Below, in pieces: positions 1 through 11,889 of a stretch of 64,000 nt of DNA (within the stretch, counting starts at the first letter, position 1; each line of letters opens with the position of its first letter). The notes beneath the pieces were generated by a model that was not told the DNA's origin, ran no database searches, and saw only the letters and a list, made by a program, of their open reading frames with translations. The position numbers and the translations under genes are program-made. The stretch spans positions 18,962,025 to 19,026,024 of the forward strand of contig OU612070.1 of the NCBI GenBank assembly GCA_914767715.1. Reading direction: 5' to 3'. Source of the stretch: Membranipora membranacea (lineage: Eukaryota > Bryozoa > Gymnolaemata > Cheilostomatida > Membraniporidae).

Positions 1-133
1 ATACGGCAGAGTGACAGGCTTGGGTGTGTTAACATCTGACAACAAGTTTGATGGCTTGTTGATTTCTTTTACTGAATTTAGGCTCGGTGCCATTTTTCGA
101 TGTTTTAGTTCTCACGTACACTGGTATCTACAG

Positions 134-2313
134 CTAGTCTGAGTTTGCTACCTCTGAGTAATATGCCTACCTACTGGAACTATGACCAGGCTATGTCACT
201 GTACCCTTTACCTAACCTAGTTGTGACTGCTGACTCATACTTCCCTTTTACTGAGCAGTACGCTGGCTGTACTGTCATCAATCCGGTAAGAAAATATTCT
301 AGTTATCAGATGATAATTAAACTCTTTATTTTGGGCAGAGGATATCATCCTGGTTGAATGTTTTACATAATGTGCCTAAGGAATTATCACTTTGGTCCCA
401 TGCTTCGAATTGGTGGTTCACTCCAATTTCGATTTATGAATTCTAACCATTCCCATTTGGAATAATAATAATAATAATAATAATAATTCGCGTCCAAAAA
501 GTCATTCGTCGGAATTTGACTTTAATGCCGTTTCCATGGGGCGATTACTCCCGAAATCCTTACGAAATCGCAACATGGGATCAAATGCTTGCGAATGATG
601 AGGTAGAAGCCTCTTTAATTATTTATTATGCTAGTAATGAAAACAAACTCTTGATTACAATTCTGAAAAGGTCCATACGCCTTTGATCAAGTCTAATCAA
701 ATTCGCCCGCGTCTTAATGTGAAGCGGCTCAAAGGGGGCAACTCCAAATACAGGCAAATTGGATTATACTCGATCTACGCACGCATATAGCTTGGCAACT
801 TCAATGCGGGTGGTCCACATCATTGGTATCAATATATAGCTTGGAAATTTTAGTGCACAAGTGCTGGCCATTAGTGTCACACAAAGCTCAGAGATTAAAA
901 TATGGGTGGTCAAACGACACAAGTGCTAGCAATCCATAGTGGGTGGTCCTTTGCTACTAGTGTCGTTCCATATATTATTATCTCTACCATGCTACATTAA
1001 TGATGGTTTATACCCGGCTATGCAGATTATAAACAACTTGATTTAGAAGCTTAGCATTAGGATATTGTGCTGATATTATACAAATACCATATACCATAAT
1101 AGCTATTTCAGCATAATGTTGCGGCAATGAATTTAGTTGCATTATTAGATGACTTGTTGGAGTTTTCCCGATCATGGCATAGACATTTCAACCAGTATCC
1201 CTATCAAATCTCAATCTATATTTGCACATAAATTATTATAAATTTGAATTTATATAATCAACTTAATATGTATGTATATAGATACAATCACTCACCTATT
1301 TTGTTCTCTCTACTATGGGGAAATAGCTCCAAAATTCATCCCGAGTCGAAGATGTTATAAAATTATTCTGAGAATAAACAATTTTCCCAGGGTGGAATAA
1401 ATGTGGAGCTATATAACATGATTCTCTCTGATTATGGAAACAATGCTGAACAATAGAAAAGGATTTTTTGTTTTGTCTGATAAATCATAATAAGACAAAA
1501 GTTCATGTAGCAATTGACTCCTGTGTGATTATTTTTACATTTCAAAGCTCAGAATAATTATCCAGGTCCTAAAAAGTAAAAAGTACAAATGGCAGCACAA
1601 AAGTACAAGAAATCACACGACATATGTAATAGCAGATTTAGGTCACATGGCTATTGTTTAAAAGTCCTTTATTTAGATTTGTATCGTGGGAAAAGAAAGT
1701 GCTTCTGCAGTCGAAACCGGCAAAAAATTAAAACAATATAGTTTATTTCCTCTTGACTTAGATATTTTATGGAAATGGATAAATTATAGAAAGGTTCAAT
1801 TTTTATGAAACCCAAATTGTAGGAGGCCAACAATACAAATCAAAATTGCCAGTAACAACATATTCACTGGGAATTGAGATACGATAAATCTTTTTAGGGA
1901 GTTCTGCCATCTAAATTATTTCTTTTAGTCCAATCTAGTTTTAGTTCATAATGAAACAACTTTGAAAGAAAAGTGATTATTTCTTTGTAGGTAGGCAGTC
2001 CATGATTATTGGGCCATTTCAACAAATTTTATTCTTGGCATGTTACATTGTCTCTGGTCAAGTACTTTTTGGGAGCAACAGTTATTGATAGCCAGTGCCT
2101 GTCACGCTGTCCATCACTTCCTGCACTCACAAGTCTCCACAGCCAGGGCACCTGTTACCTACCAATCTTGTGCTGCGGTTCTTTATGTATGTATGTTAAT
2201 GCTTGTTTCAGAGCTCTTTTCCTGGTCACAAGTTCTCCTTCAAAGTTTACTATCCAGCTAGCAACGAGATTGAGGACAGTGTGGTCACTGATGATATGCT
2301 GCTAAACAGCTGA
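134..2313 (+). CDS. POLE2: POLE2, DNA polymerase epsilon subunit 2 (3' end only)
   Basis: Two coding exons are visible: 134-285 (splice phase 0 at its end) and 2212-2313, ending in TGA at 2311-2313. Together they encode about 84 C-terminal residues. The first exon reads PTYWNYDQAMSLYPLPNLVV...YAGCTVINP (shortened), the second FPGHKFSFKVYYPASNEIED. This matches the recalled end of animal POLE2, where a Tyr-Trp-x-Tyr-Asp stretch, VYPVPDLLVIADKYDPF and a GFSFKVFYPS-VEDS motif occur in the same order. Known role of the family: the calcineurin-like, catalytically inactive B subunit that holds the Pol epsilon holoenzyme together in leading-strand DNA synthesis in the nucleus. The exons are flanked by AG (131-133) and GTAAG (286-290), and by TTTCAG before 2212. 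The upstream part of the gene lies beyond the left edge. The intron between the two exons is about 1.9 kb. The identification is confident; the exon starts are inferred from frame and splice sites. Confidence 0.86.
286..2211 (+). other. POLE2 last intron
   Basis: GT-AG intron between the two POLE2 exons. It holds an (AAT)n microsatellite at about 461-487 and otherwise AT-rich sequence in which I see no coding exon or RNA gene. Open frames over 2009-2305 on this strand are other frames of the acceptor region and last exon; the frame that fits POLE2 begins only at 2212. Confidence 0.6.
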
Positions 2314-3026
2314 AAATCTTTTTGATATGAATGGATTATCAACTCTGTGGATATGCAAAGACACCATGTTTTGGAGAGAAGGTGTTCTATATTACATTTT
2401 GTGGTCACAAAAGACAAACTCCCAATCAGGGTTGATGAATTTTTTTTTCTTTGACAACTCGAGTGCTTTGAGTTTTCTTCTGTTCTATTTATGGGTCAGG
2501 TCTTTTTTATTTGACCGATATTGAAAGACCAACCTTCATTGCATGAACATGAAAGGAGCAAATGTTAGAACTTTATAGCCTTTTTTGTTACCCTGCTCAA
2601 GGCCACCTTTTGTTTTGTGACCCTGTTGTGTAAATTCTCAATGGAAAATTTTTTACAACTCATTATTTATTACATGATCACTTGAGAATTTTGAAAATCT
2701 GCCAGAATCTGTCTTTTGGTGTCAAATTAGAGGTCATCAAAACTATTATGTAGCATATTTTTCATGAAGGACACAATTTCTGGCCTCATATTAACAATAG
2801 TGACAATATAAGTGAGAAAGCAGAAGAAATCATTTCCTAGTAATTGTGTTCACAAAGGGTGTTAACAGGCTTTGTGCCAAATTGAACTTTTTCTTCCATT
2901 TATTTAGCAGGGATTTAAAATATTTTATGGCAGGATTTTCTTTACTCCACCTTAAATTACACAATTCATATCCTGTTGTTGAGTTTCCCTTATTTGGCCT
3001 CGACCTCGGGTTCCACGCCCACTGGC

Positions 3027-3032
3027 AATAAA
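3027..3032 (+). promoter_or_regulatory. Candidate POLE2 poly(A) signal AATAAA
   Basis: First AATAAA hexamer downstream of the POLE2 stop, about 710 bases after it. It would give a 3' UTR of about 0.7 kb. No other evidence. Confidence 0.35.
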
Positions 3033-5451
3033 ATTCAGATTTTCAGGAAAAATGAAAATCGAAAAAACAAGTTGTTGTGTTTTTAAAAGATTTCTTTTCG
3101 ATTGCTGCGCCAAAATTAGCGCTTCTAAGAAACACATGATTCTAAAGTTCTAGGTCACCCAAAGGTAAACTTTGTCAAAATAAACACAATCTTATACTTG
3201 GAAATTTGCAGGTTTAATGTTATGAGCTATGTAGCTAAACTTCAGGCAGGAGTAGAATTACACCTAATGGGTAGAGAATTCGAATTCTAAAATATATCAT
3301 TTAGACTGCACAAAATTCATCAATGCTACATAGCATGACACATTTCCCGAAATGGGCAAGTTGCATTTAGTTTTAAAAGGTTTCAACCTTTATACTCTCA
3401 TATCAATTTTAATCTATTTCTCTATGACAATTTTCTGTGAATAACTGGGAATTTATAAAAAATTATCTTTAGCTGGTAAGCTATCTGTCAAAGGGTACAA
3501 TGTCAAAAATATCGCTCCACGTGATAGGCGAAGAAATGGGCATGTCACAACTCTTTTTTTATTCAGCATTGTAGCCATAACATTTTAGAAAATGGCAAGA
3601 ACACAAAAAACATCAACATTAAATCCTGCTGCCAAACCACAATGCAAAGATTTATCTAGATCATATTGTATTCTTACATAATGATTTGCACGGCTTCAAT
3701 CAATATTTTTTGCTTTTTACACCAGTTTTGACTAGAACATTGCATTCATACGCATACATGTTTCGAGCAAATTAGTTCTGTTTTCAATTTCCACAATTGG
3801 AGTGCAAGTATGGATGTATGTATTTATGAGCTCAATTTGATTGGAGAGTAAATGACTTTTGTTGAGAACACTACCACTAGGTAATGGGCATCTGTGATCT
3901 GGTTGCTACGAGCATGCATCCTTGATTAAATTTCAGTACAGTATTGGGATTAACTTTGACTATTTCAATTATGGTATACTACCTGAGTGTAAATGATGCT
4001 TTATATCAGAATATATAGTATGCTTTCTCCTTTTTGCCTGGATTTGAAGTTGCTTCCCCATTATCATATCGGCTTTCATTTATACAGCCAAGGGTAAAAA
4101 TTGAGAGAACTTGATATAGCCTGTTGTCAATCTGTCTGTATCATGAGTCAATGGAAGTTGGTAGAGATAAGTCCCAGTTCTTCGCTTGTTTTTAGTGTTT
4201 TTTTTGCCTATTTGCTTGGCTACGTATCCATTTTGCGGAAGAAATAATTGAACGTTGTCATTATCATTATTAAGTTTAGGGGCAAGGCAGCTGGTATCAT
4301 TCGAAGTGTGTCAATCAGCCAGAAAATTTATCAGCACGAAAGGGGTTAACTTTCCCATTTCTGGCTTTATTTTCACATCTTACGGGACGAATACGCAATA
4401 ATGTGCTGCTCAAGCCTTTACACTAACTCTGTTTTTTTGTGAAAAATGCCCATATTTGTTCGCAATATGAGGTCCATCTTAGTTTTTGACTTATCTACTT
4501 TAATCCTTGTAACACTGCCGCGCCATAGGCCCCGTAACCATAGCTGACTCTCCACATGGGTACAGAAGTTATATAACAATATTATCTGCACACGTTACGC
4601 GCAAACAATGCTGCCACACTTTGTAGCAATCTGCTCAACTTAAATCAAAACGCAGCTTATATTCATAACGAACCTGATGTTTTACATATTATGATCTTGC
4701 ATTTATAGGGTATAGATGGGTCTTGACATTTGAGCACACGAAGAGCACTTAAATGAGTCTTAAACAGTCATCATCTTGAGGCTAATTGGCAGCGTAAACG
4801 TCATGTTATGAATATGATTCGTCGTAAATCTACCATCAACCTTATTATTTTTGTTTTCCTTTTTTTCATTGTGTCGGCTAGCTGTGATTTTAACTAAGTT
4901 CAGCAGGAAATAACACCCTATAACATCTGCTAGTTGTGTCGGAGTTTTAGTTTTTGCGGATTTTTGTCTCTAGCTTTTGTTAGAGGTAAGTTTTTTTGTT
5001 ACGATCAACACTCTCCTCTCATACTGGGTTGAAGGGTGAATGTACTTTTTTATCCCACCTCGATTTGATATAAATCACAAAATTCTTTCTGGAGTTTGCC
5101 CTTTATTGATTGCCAGCCAAGTCTTTCTTTCAGCTTGACAACTGCTGATATTTTAGGAGCATAATTATTATCCAATCTCAATTTCCCCCAGGTCCTTTTT
5201 TGCATTGCCAACCACAAATTATGTTCATTTGATATTTTGATGAAGATGCGAACAAAAACAGAAGGCAGCAGTGTAGATCAAAATTTGCCTATCAATGGAA
5301 ATGACATCCAAACATCACCAAGTAAACGGGCTTTCAATTGAAGATCTGTTTTGCAAACATGACATTTCGTCGTATTGATTTTGTTTTTCTTTTCGGTAAT
5401 AAAGAGCTTTGGTGAACTTCCTACTATTACACATCAGTTATTTTCGCTCAG

Positions 5452-5500
5452 CAGGCAAGCAGCGGACACTTACAGGTCAAGAAAAAGAACAGCAGGAAAG
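5452..5500 (+). other. Candidate untranslated exon upstream of the ALK-like gene
   Basis: A 49-base purine-rich segment lies between a pyrimidine-rich acceptor ending TTTTCGCTCAG and an excellent donor AAAG|GTAAGTAG. It contains no ATG. The first coding exon of the receptor also opens at an acceptor (TTTTTTAG at 11841-11848), so at least one upstream non-coding exon is expected. This segment is a candidate, 6.3 kb away; nothing links the two directly. Confidence 0.25.
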
Positions 5501-8500
5501 GTAAGTAGATCATAGTTGACAGGTTTTTACCTGTGACACTTTATTGGTTTGATTTTCAGAGGATTAATGCTCTTCTTTTTTAGCAGCTATCAAAGTCAGA
5601 ACCCTACAAAAGTTTATGTACCAGGCAGCGCATTTTGACAGGCATCTACCCGGTTGCATAAATGAGGAAAGTTTGTTACAAAGTTATCACATGTTATAAT
5701 TATTTCAGTTTTCCTATTACCAACTTCCCTTATAACTTCATGTAAAACCCTACTGTCATTCGTCATTTCGGTATCCTAAAAATTGTTTTCACCCGGATTT
5801 TGATATCATACAAGTTCAGGGTTACATAAAAATCCCACCCCTCACTGATTTCAAAGCTAACTCAGATCCTATTTTTGTTTTGTAACATTTTTAATGGCAT
5901 CAGCAGCAAACGTACGACAGCTGAGTTTTTTGCTCCACTTCCTGTTGAAAGCTGATACTCCAGTACTGTGGTTAATTTCAGCTGACTTTATCTCAGCTCG
6001 GTATTCATAATTTATGTGTTTATCCTCACTTCATTCGCTGTCACCTCAACGCATTTAGGTGCTAATCTAATGAGCCACAGTGGAATACAATACCCCTCCT
6101 TGACAAAGTGTGACAAGCCTGCGATGTTACTGTATCTGCTGCGCTAACTGTTAGTATGTTTGTACAGTGTGTAGGGCACAAGACCTCATCAATTGCCACG
6201 TGCCACTTGATAGAGCAATTCAACTCTTGATAACAAAACCCTTATCCATGGCTTTATCCGTATCAAGTATCATTTGGATTATTACCTACATTTGTGTTGG
6301 GTTCCCCATAGCACCATTCTATTCATATAAATGCAGCTAGCCTTAAATTTTGTAGAACCAGAATGTGAGAATTTGATTTTATGCCATTAAATTTTCTGTC
6401 ATCTATCCGCCACGTGTTTGGTTACTGTATCTTTGACAAAATCGCAATAGTAGGCAGATGTCCATTTCTTGTTAGCTAACAAAAATTTTCTTCCTTTCAA
6501 GCTAGCTGTATGTTCTACAACATGAGGCATATGTCTCACATCAAAGCAAAGAAATTTACTTGTCTTTCAAAATATCAAACTTTTAAAAATAAATGCTGCC
6601 TTTGACAGATTTTTCGCTTAGCTAGGGGAAACCTTGAAAGGTGTGCCCTCATTGTATCGATACTAGAGATTTGACTGCAGTGAGTGAATAGTGGACTTAT
6701 AGGTATGAAGTATCAACCCTAATCAGAATATGAGGTAGCCAGTCAGTACATATCATCTCAAGATGGTCCCGTATCTCCCTCCTCTCCAGTAATCATTTCA
6801 GTTATTGAGAATTTAACTGCTAGTTGAAGGGGTTACCTACACATAGTAATATGGCGATAAGACTGTGTATGGTAATCTTTGGTGAGAATCAAGATATTAG
6901 CCCCTAAACTTGTAAATAAACTATGCCAAATTTGGGATTTGTAAAGATTCAAAGAATTCAAACATTTTTTGACATTTATTTTGCTTTGATTTGTTAATTT
7001 TTGAAGTCCCCAAACAATCAATTCCACATAGGTCTCACTCTCTTTTTAACATCATACACTTCTATATTTCATTTTGCTACCTCTAAACACGGAGTTATCA
7101 ATAATGAGATGGTATGCCCAGCCGACTATACGAGGTATAATTAAGACTCGGAGGAGGTAACTCTACCTGAAAAGAGACGCCTTTTGTTGGTATTCAGCAT
7201 AGCGATATAGTTTGGGACCCAAACCTCCTGGATATGCTGAGCTCCATAGTAACATCGTCTTCCCTTCCACCCCCTATTTATGGTCACAACTCTTAAACTT
7301 GAGCTGTGTTGTTTATGTTGTTTGTACTGCAGTTCCACTTTTTCCCATTTGATTCACTGCGTAAGAAGACTTGAGGAACTTTGAAAACAACTTGATATGA
7401 AACCTCAGTTCAACCTGCAACTTTTCAACACTGGCTGCACCAGAATTCAGTTCTCACCGTAATCTGCATGTCGTACTTATCTTCTCTTTGGTTGAGCTGT
7501 CAAAACAGGTATGACACAGCTCATCAAAAGAGCACCTTGTGACACCTTCGCCACAAATAGATTTGATTTCAATAAACACAACTCCTTGTCTCCTAAGTGT
7601 GGGAAAGTGGAAACGGGAAACATGTCACTTTTTAAAACTGTTGATGGGACTTTCAAAACAAGCACCAAAGTCATCGCATCATGGGGTTGAGAACTGGCAA
7701 AAGTTTCTAGGATCTGATTAAGGAGTTTTTCTATTTTTTGTTTCATCCATATTGTCACCCTAACATGATGTGGTGAGGTCATAGAAATGTGATGACACAA
7801 AGATTGTAAACATATTTTTGAGCCCCAGACAAGTTGGGACCCTCTCTGAAAGTGTCGATTAGCAGAGGTATAGTAGTGATTGCCCTGCAGGTACTTGAAT
7901 TCCCAAAGCTTGGTCAGAAACGGTCCTAAAAGATTGGAAATTGCTCCGTTCCTGGCTTCCTAGAAATCTACTTTGTGTTGACATTGCTGGCCGCATCCGA
8001 TGACCCCTTCCTATAACTTAGCCAAGCTGCCAGCTTGAGGGCACTAGCAAACAGCACCGATGGGGGGGGGGGAACGTAACAAATCCCAATTGGAGATGTT
8101 GGAGCTCTCAAATTACCTAGCTCCTTACCTAGCCATGGTGCCATAACCTCTAGGGCCCAGAGGACTTTTCTCCCCCTCATAGTTTCAGGTTACTTCTAGC
8201 AAGCATCCAATTAATTGTGTTATCCTATGGAAAGAGCTTTCAATTTTTCCGAAATCAAAATTTTGACGAGCTGCCCCAAAATTAAAATTAAAGTTCTGTA
8301 AGATGTGCACAAACTAAGGACCCTAGCAATACCAACAAGACTATATTTGTCATCGAAAGAGTGGTGTCAAATAAATCTAAAGCAGGATTCATTCGAGTGT
8401 TCATGCTATGTTTGTTGCTGTTGCCTCATCAATGCAGCAGATTAGACATTTATAATCCACCCACCTAAATGCCTAATCCATACCAACTGCTCCTAAATTC

Positions 8501-10443
8501 CCAAAATCTCTCTGACACCCACCATGATACCAGATTTCAGTACACAACAAAGCAAGATGCAGTCATCATGTATTAGTCAGAAGCTAATCAAGCCTTTATA
8601 TCATGAATTTTATTGGTTTTATTCAGCCCTTATCCGTATATGATCTCTTTAATGCTGCTATCTCAAATGCACTTGTCCTATTGGGGTCTCAAGATAAAAA
8701 CATAATTAAAATGTATGTCATCCTTATAATCCGTTGTATTTGCCCTATCAAAGTACATCAATACCTCTATGCTCCAATAAATACCTCCCAACACCGCTAT
8801 ACAGCCAATCATACAGGGCACTGAGGATGAGAATATTCTTGTGTAGATCTTCAGATATTGATGGTATTTTTATTTACATGTTTCCCTATACTATATCATG
8901 TGTATATAACACAATATGTGGCATTGTTAATTTTCATTCTATGGCAACTTATCCGACATGCAACTCTAAGTTTGACATTGGTGAAACAACTGTTCGCGAA
9001 CAATAGCAGCACGGTATTCGCTTATCTGTCATTGGTGGTTGTGTGTCAGCCCTGAAAGACTTGCCCATCTTCTCTGAGAAAATTAGCGTGAATCATTTTG
9101 TTGAAAGCAGTCAACAAGGCGGGAACAACATCAGGTGATCGTTAGTAGATAAACTCGCTGGGCCTTCACTGAGATCTACGGATTTATCTAACTGCTTTTC
9201 TGGTTACAGATTTCTTGGATAAGTTGAAAAATTCTCTGGTTCGAGAGTAACATTCAAGTTTTGGAGCTAAGATTTTCAACTGGACCAGTCTATCAAGGTA
9301 TGAATATTCTTTTACCTGTATCTCACAGTCATGTATATACGGTGTATGTTGCTATATTTTATCTCTGTCCTGACACATGGACTTACACATACTTTCCGCA
9401 ATGTGGGTTGGCAACCTTCACATGCCCTCTTGGACTTGGAGGGCCATGTTTCGGGATTTTTGTATATTTTTTGGCAAAGTAGGTTGTTGTGGAACATGTA
9501 CTCAGTGATGCTAAATATAAGACCGACGCCTTCTAGATATGTGAAAGTCGAAAACAAACTGTTGCAGCCCTAGCGCTTCTGTAGCTTTCTCAAAATATTT
9601 ATCATAACTGGTTAAATTGGCAGGTCTAACTTCACTTCATTTCTTGACTTTTATTCAGGCAAATTCTTCCCTCTAAAAATCATCTTTTTGAAGCAGCTGA
9701 GTTAAGGCCCAATTATTGCCTGAGGCTAGCCATGAAATTCAGCTTGTCTTTGGTTTTCAAGTGCTAACAAATTGAGTAAAACCCATCGCTGTACCATCAC
9801 TAATAGCCTTGCTACACACAGCTACAATAACACTAAGATAATAAAGTGCTTGTTAGTTTTAAAGAATAAATAATTAGTTATGTTATCTTTGCAAGAGATG
9901 ACTAATTAGTTCATTTAAAACAAGAATAGCTGGTTATTTATCTAATACTGGTTGTCCTAAAGGGGGTAAGGAGGACTAGCCCCTAACCACAACTTGATTT
10001 TTGTTATTTTGTGGTGACACATAAGTGTGCCGAGGCACTGGGTGGCTGATGCGACTAATTTTGTTGTAAACTGACACCTCTATCTTCCATTCAATGTGAT
10101 TTTTGCCGTGCATTCAAACATCTTTATATTTGTACTGAGAATGTCCCCAAATTCATTGCTAGTCGAAGCAACATAATGGTATACATTGTGGCAAGGCATT
10201 GTGTCCCAGCAAACTCGCTTACACTTGTCCATACCCCAGAAAAGTAGAGAGGAAAAGTGGGAGAGTTTGTCATTTTGCCAAGCCTTGAATTAGTGAAATT
10301 TAATGCTAGATAACATTTTTGACCACTTAACATTAATGAACTCCTTCCCAAACTAGTGAAAATCTGTGCAGCATTAAACAGAACTCTAGATGATATTTAC
10401 ACATTTACACCTTCTGGGAAAAGTCTGAAGTTTGCTGTAACCA

Positions 10444-10458
10444 GGGAGGGTGGGAGGG
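10444..10458 (+). promoter_or_regulatory. G-quadruplex motif
   Basis: Four GGG runs separated by single bases (A, T, A), the tightest form of the canonical G4 motif. It lies 1.4 kb upstream of the first coding exon of the receptor. A CACCCTCCCTG stretch at 10466-10476 can pair with CAGGGAGGGTG at 10442-10452, so a DNA hairpin competes with the quadruplex. Confidence 0.5.
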
Positions 10459-11848
10459 TATATCACACCCTCCCTGCTGTAACCTTCCTCTAAGAACTAT
10501 TGGCGGGGATTCCTTGGTACAAGGGAGTCTCAGGCCACCTTTGATTAGATGACAGCTTGTCATACTGAAGGGTTTCTTCATCCCAAATCTCTCAATTTAT
10601 CTGGTTTATCTTAAAACAGCTTGAGTTGACAAGCAGATAAAAAACTCATTCATCTCCAATAACACTTGAGCGTGATTGACTGCTGACTAATTCTCAGATC
10701 AAGGAATATTTTTGGGCAAATCATGGCCGAGGTTATTACAAATTTACACATTGGCTAATTATTTTCCCTCTTGTCATTCAGCTTAAAAATTGAAGAATTG
10801 GCATGCACTCAGTTTTGTTGATTATTTTCTTATGCGACACACCAATGGTTGAGGCTATCAAAGACAGCTGTTACGCACATACAAGTATGTATGATTTCAT
10901 GCCCCTCTTGAAGTATTCACATACATCACACATAATCCACACGATGCATTTGTTAGCCCCGGACATGTGTATTTTATGGCCATATGGAATACTTAGTTTT
11001 ATATTTGCCGCTCAACAGACTTATCCTATGTTTATTGAAGATTAATATGACCAATTAATGGTGATGATCTTTCAGGTGCTCAGCTATTTTTTGCTCAACA
11101 CAATTCAACACTTATTCAAAGGCAGATTTCCTAAGTTATGTAATATGATTAAATTATGCAGCGACTTTCAACAGAGTAGTGTTTCAGCTGTCTCACTGTG
11201 GCATCTCAAGCATAGTTACATGGGCACAAATTTGGGTGTTTGGAAGGTGCCGCGCATCTTAGTTTTGTTTCCCAACCCCCTTGACCCGGGATCACTCCTT
11301 ACAAATTCAGCTCCGACTTAAAACCACTTTACAATCACCAAATGTGATACTCAGCCAACAGTTACTCTCACTTTCCTCAACAACTTCTTCACGGCATACT
11401 GTCAGCGCGGCTGTTTCCATTTAGAGCTCAAGCACCTCCAATCGGTCTCCTTCGACGCTATCTCCTACTACTGTTATTAGAAATGGTCTTTGGCAGTTCT
11501 GTATGGTATTGAGTTCTTTCTTCACCAGAAACGTGCCAAACACAGCACACCACACACAGTACAGTGCTTGTCCGACTCTCCACAGGACGTGTCCATGCAC
11601 CACAGGAGATGTCTGAGCTTCTAACAAACTTGATCCTTCCTCTTTCTTTCCAAACCAACCAAACAACATGTAGTTGATTTGTAATATGTATATGATGTGT
11701 TTTTTACCATCGAAAGTTCATATAGTCTTGTAGTACATATTCTTGTTTTGATGCAGCTACTTTTGTATGGGCTAATTTCTCAAAGCACTCTTTCCTGACA
11801 CAAATGTACCAGCTAAGATATAAAACACAGAAACCATTTCTTTTTTAG

Positions 11849-11876
11849 ATGTTGTGGAAGAACTGAAATGACCTGA
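11849..11876 (+). promoter_or_regulatory. Two minimal uORFs before the ALK-like start codon
   Basis: If the exon begins after the TTTTTTAG acceptor, its first three bases are ATG. This opens a five-codon frame closed by TGA (11849-11866), and a second ATG-ACC-TGA follows at 11868-11876. The receptor frame starts at tandem ATGs, 11890 and 11893. Such uORFs commonly reduce translation of the main frame; here that is inference. Confidence 0.4.
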
Positions 11877-11889
11877 TTTCTACGTAATC

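Larger units (their letters stand above)
2314..11848. other. POLE2-ALK intergenic region
   Basis: About 9.5 kb between the POLE2 stop and the first coding exon of the ALK-like gene. It should contain the POLE2 3' UTR and the promoter and 5' UTR of the receptor. I found no exon with protein-family similarity. Open frames of up to 107 codons occur (for example 7477-7800, - strand) without recognisable motifs. A G10 run lies near 8060. Confidence 0.5.

Noticed and set aside
2009-2305. 98-codon open frame overlapping the last POLE2 exon
   Set aside because: It lies in a different frame from the exon that matches the POLE2 C-terminus (2212-2313) and has no motif of its own.
7477-7800. 107-codon open frame on the - strand
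   Set aside because: No recognised family, no splice context, no initiation context; composition resembles neighbouring non-coding sequence. It remains the longest unexplained frame in the intergenic region.
11421-11669. Overlapping - strand frames just upstream of the ALK-like gene (82 and 66 codons)
   Set aside because: Two frames are open over the same stretch, neither with a familiar motif; no gene model can be built.
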